Source of the DNA: Gemmataceae bacterium
GTDB lineage: Bacteria > Planctomycetota > Planctomycetia > Gemmatales > Gemmataceae
Direction of reading: 5' to 3'
NCBI GenBank assembly: GCA_009692065.1
Contig: SHZY01000059.1
Coordinates: 1 to 32,653 of the forward strand
Length of the DNA stretch: 32,653 nucleotides
The notes beneath the pieces are model-generated. The model did no database searches, had not been told where the DNA came from, and saw only the letters and a program-made list of their open reading frames with translations. A program made the position numbers and the translations under genes. The stretch's first letter is position 1. Each line of letters begins with the position of its first letter. Positions 31,002 through 32,653 of this stretch are shown in pieces.

Positions 31002-32351
31002 CTATGCCAGCACCTCGCGGATCGGTTGGGCGGTGCGATCTGTGATTGGGATCGGCCGGCCGACGTTCGACATGTTCTGGTTGGTGTGATCGATGCCGAG
31101 CGCCCCCATGGCCGTGGCGAGCAGATCGGGAACCGACACGGGACGCGGATCTTCCACGGTCGTGCCGTCGGCGCTCGTGCGCCCGAAAACGCTACCGCCA
31201 CGGATGCCGCCACCAGCCAACACGGTCGTCCAGGCGTTCGGATAGTGGTCGCGGCCCTGGCCCTGGTTGATGCGCGGCGTACGGCCGAACTCGCCCATCC
31301 AGATGATGGTCGTGGTGTCAAACAGATCGCGTTGCCGAAGGTCGTCCATAAGCGTGCCCCACGCCGGGTCGAGAATTTCGCTCAAGCGCTGCACGTTCTG
31401 GAAGTTCTGGCCGTGCGTATCCCAGGCGATCGGGTTATTCGGTAACGAGCCGAGGGTGACTTCAACGAACGGCACCCCGCGCTCGACCAGACGCCGAGCC
31501 AGCAAGCAGCCCTGGCCGAACATGTTGCGGCCATAGGCGTCGCGCAGCATGCCGGGTTCTTCATTGAGATCGAACGCCGTGCGGGCCGAGGTCCGCATCA
31601 AGCTGACGGCACGCTGGTACGCGGTCTGATGGCTGCGTGCGGCGACCGTTTGATGGCGCTCGACGAAGTCGCGTTCCATTTCTTGCAGGATATCGATGCG
31701 GGCATTGAACTGATCTGAGGTCACGTCATCGGTGTGCCGCATGTCCTGCACGCGCAGGCCCTGTTCGTAAGGATCCTGGCCGCCCTGCTGGTTGAAGTTG
31801 GTAATTTCGCCGACCATCAGCGGAGCGTATTGCGCACCGAGGAAGCCGGACGAATATGCGGCCGGGCTGAAAATCCGATAAGGAGCGATGCTGACGAAAC
31901 TCGGCAAGGGCAGATCAACGGCGCCGATTTCCTTGGCGACCAGTGAGCCAAGCGTCGGATACTGGATCGGCCCTTGCGGCAGATAGCCGGAGCGGAGATA
32001 GAAGGTGCCGCGGCCGTGATCGCCTTCACGCGTGCTCATGCCGCGGATGATCGCCATCTTGTCCATGTTGCGCGCGATCTTCGGCAAGTGTTCGCTGATG
32101 CGAATGCCGGGGACGTTGGTCTGGATTTCGCGATAGGGGCCGCCGTTTGGGTGGCCCGGCTTCAGATCAAACGTGTCCATCTGGCTGGGGCCGCCGTTCA
32201 TCCAGAGCAAGATGCACGACCGCCGCCGCTGCGGATTGGCCGCCTGCTCTTGCGCCATCGCTTCGAGCCAGCCGGACATCGAGTATCCGACGACGCCGGC
32301 CGCGGATAGTTTCAGTGCATCACGACGCGAAAGTTCCACATTGTCGAACAT
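31002..32351 (-). CDS. DUF1501 family protein, Tat-exported
   Basis: The 449-residue DUF1501 protein has a twin-arginine-type motif SRRDALKLSAAGVVGYSMSG. Conserved blocks are WMNGGPSQMDTFDLKPGHP, YREIQTNVPGIRISEHLP, MAIIRGMSTREGDHGRGTFY, LVERGVPFVEVTLGSLPN, WDTHGQNFQN, WMGEFGRTPRINQGQGRDHY and VLAGGGIRGGSVFGRTSADG. The GGPS Ser is present. It has no adjacent DUF1549/DUF1553 gene within the window, but one could lie beyond the right edge. A good terminator follows. The start ATG at 32351 has no strong ribosome binding site. As for its relatives, the reaction is unknown. Confidence 0.94.
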   Translation of the reverse strand: MFDNVELSRRDALKLSAAGVVGYSMSGWLEAMAQEQAANPQRRRSCILLWMNGGPSQMDTFDLKPGHPNGGPYREIQTNVPGIRISEHLPKIARNMDKMAIIRGMSTREGDHGRGTFYLRSGYLPQGPIQYPTLGSLVAKEIGAVDLPLPSFVSIAPYRIFSPAAYSSGFLGAQYAPLMVGEITNFNQQGGQDPYEQGLRVQDMRHTDDVTSDQFNARIDILQEMERDFVERHQTVAARSHQTAYQRAVSLMRTSARTAFDLNEEPGMLRDAYGRNMFGQGCLLARRLVERGVPFVEVTLGSLPNNPIAWDTHGQNFQNVQRLSEILDPAWGTLMDDLRQRDLFDTTTIIWMGEFGRTPRINQGQGRDHYPNAWTTVLAGGGIRGGSVFGRTSADGTTVEDPRPVSVPDLLATAMGALGIDHTNQNMSNVGRPIPITDRTAQPIREVLA

Positions 32352-32536
32352 GGATGACGGCCCTCTCGATCAGCCTTGATGGTAGGAGAAAACGAACCGG
32401 CCCCCGCGACGCAAAATGCCAATGATTAAACGCTTCACATCGGCAATTCTAACCCACTCATCAATACAAAAACCAGATATTTCCCAAGGAGAGTAACAGA
32501 TTAGCCCGAAAAGCGCACCGTGAATTGCCAAAAGAG

Positions 32537-32588
32537 CCTTTGGTTGTAGATAAGTTGCAGCTGAATACGAACTTGCCACAACCAAAGG
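32537..32588 (+). promoter_or_regulatory. Leader hairpin that could hide the ribosome binding site of the right-edge ORF
   Basis: CCTTTGGTTGT (32537-32547) is an exact complement of ACAACCAAAGG (32578-32588), which covers most of the AAAGGA ribosome binding site (32584-32589). An inner pair AAGTT (32552-32556) and AACTT (32570-32574) could extend the fold. The ATG follows at 32599. The structure may regulate translation, or may just be a repeat. Confidence 0.35.
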
Positions 32589-32598
32589 ACTCAAGATC

Positions 32599-32653
32599 AT
32601 GATGACAGGCTGTCTGGAACAACTTACGCTTTGGGACCTCGGTCCGCAACAGG
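32599..32653 (+). CDS. Start of an unidentified ORF at the right window edge
   Basis: An ATG at 32599 (or 32602) follows AAAGGA by nine bases and opens a frame MMTGCLEQLTLWDLGPQQ that runs off the window. I cannot assign a family from 18 residues. Upstream DNA (32352-32598) is otherwise empty apart from a hairpin. Confidence 0.35.
   Translation, partial: MMTGCLEQLTLWDLGPQQ

Overview
The window looks like a piece of a GC-rich Planctomycetota chromosome. The evidence is the gene content: five DUF1501 proteins with N-terminal twin-arginine-type motifs, two large DUF1549/DUF1553 proteins with planctomycete-type heme motifs, a DUF1559 pilin-like protein with an H-X9-D tail, a pre-peptidase-like secreted protein next to a DUF1549/DUF1501 pair, and many long intergenic inverted repeats. 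I see no rRNA, tRNA or CRISPR. I cannot name the species.

Layout. 1-114 is the tail of an ISAzo13-type transposase. 237-1073 (minus) is a MauE-like plus DUF1573-like gene split by an in-frame TAG. 1376-4515 holds a YaiI/YqxD protein, a DUF1501 protein on the minus strand and a divergent secreted CBM9-like protein. 4572-4850 is a large nested palindrome followed by a good terminator for the transglutaminase/esterase gene on the minus strand (4876-6948). 7088-11624 is a plus-strand run: HEAT-repeat protein, DUF1559 protein, lipoprotein and a membrane-anchored PQQ-type propeller. 11732-13189 is another DUF1501 gene. It converges, over a perfect 27-bp hairpin, on a minus-strand signalling protein (pseudo-receiver, HATPase, cNMP-binding). 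14844-16964 holds an NHL propeller and an Ldh_2-type dehydrogenase.

17080-24475 is a typical planctomycete trio (DUF1549/DUF1553 protein, DUF1501, pre-peptidase-like protein). It is interrupted by a MazF/PemK-like remnant and by a decayed DUF5678-like plus retropepsin-like gene pair. 24516-25784 (minus) is a membrane-anchored thioredoxin-like gene with an in-frame TGA, and 25880-26191 is a decayed small exported gene. 26287-29977 is a second DUF1549/DUF1553-DUF1501 operon. 30077-32351 (minus) is a zinc-ribbon membrane protein and a fifth DUF1501 gene with a textbook terminator. An ORF starts at the right edge.

Two themes stand out. First, short palindromic repeats are not confined to intergenic DNA: three copies sit in frame inside secreted-protein genes and a fourth supplies the last codons and stop of the dehydrogenase. 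Second, an unusual number of genes carry single inactivating lesions (in-frame TAG or TGA, 1-2 base indels) while the reading frame beyond the lesion remains well preserved. This suggests recent gene decay or, for some, sequence error. One TGA has a small hairpin behind it that makes selenocysteine worth excluding. I found no clearly new multi-gene system; the strongest leads are the repeat invasion of coding sequence and the small DUF5678-like/retropepsin-like pair.
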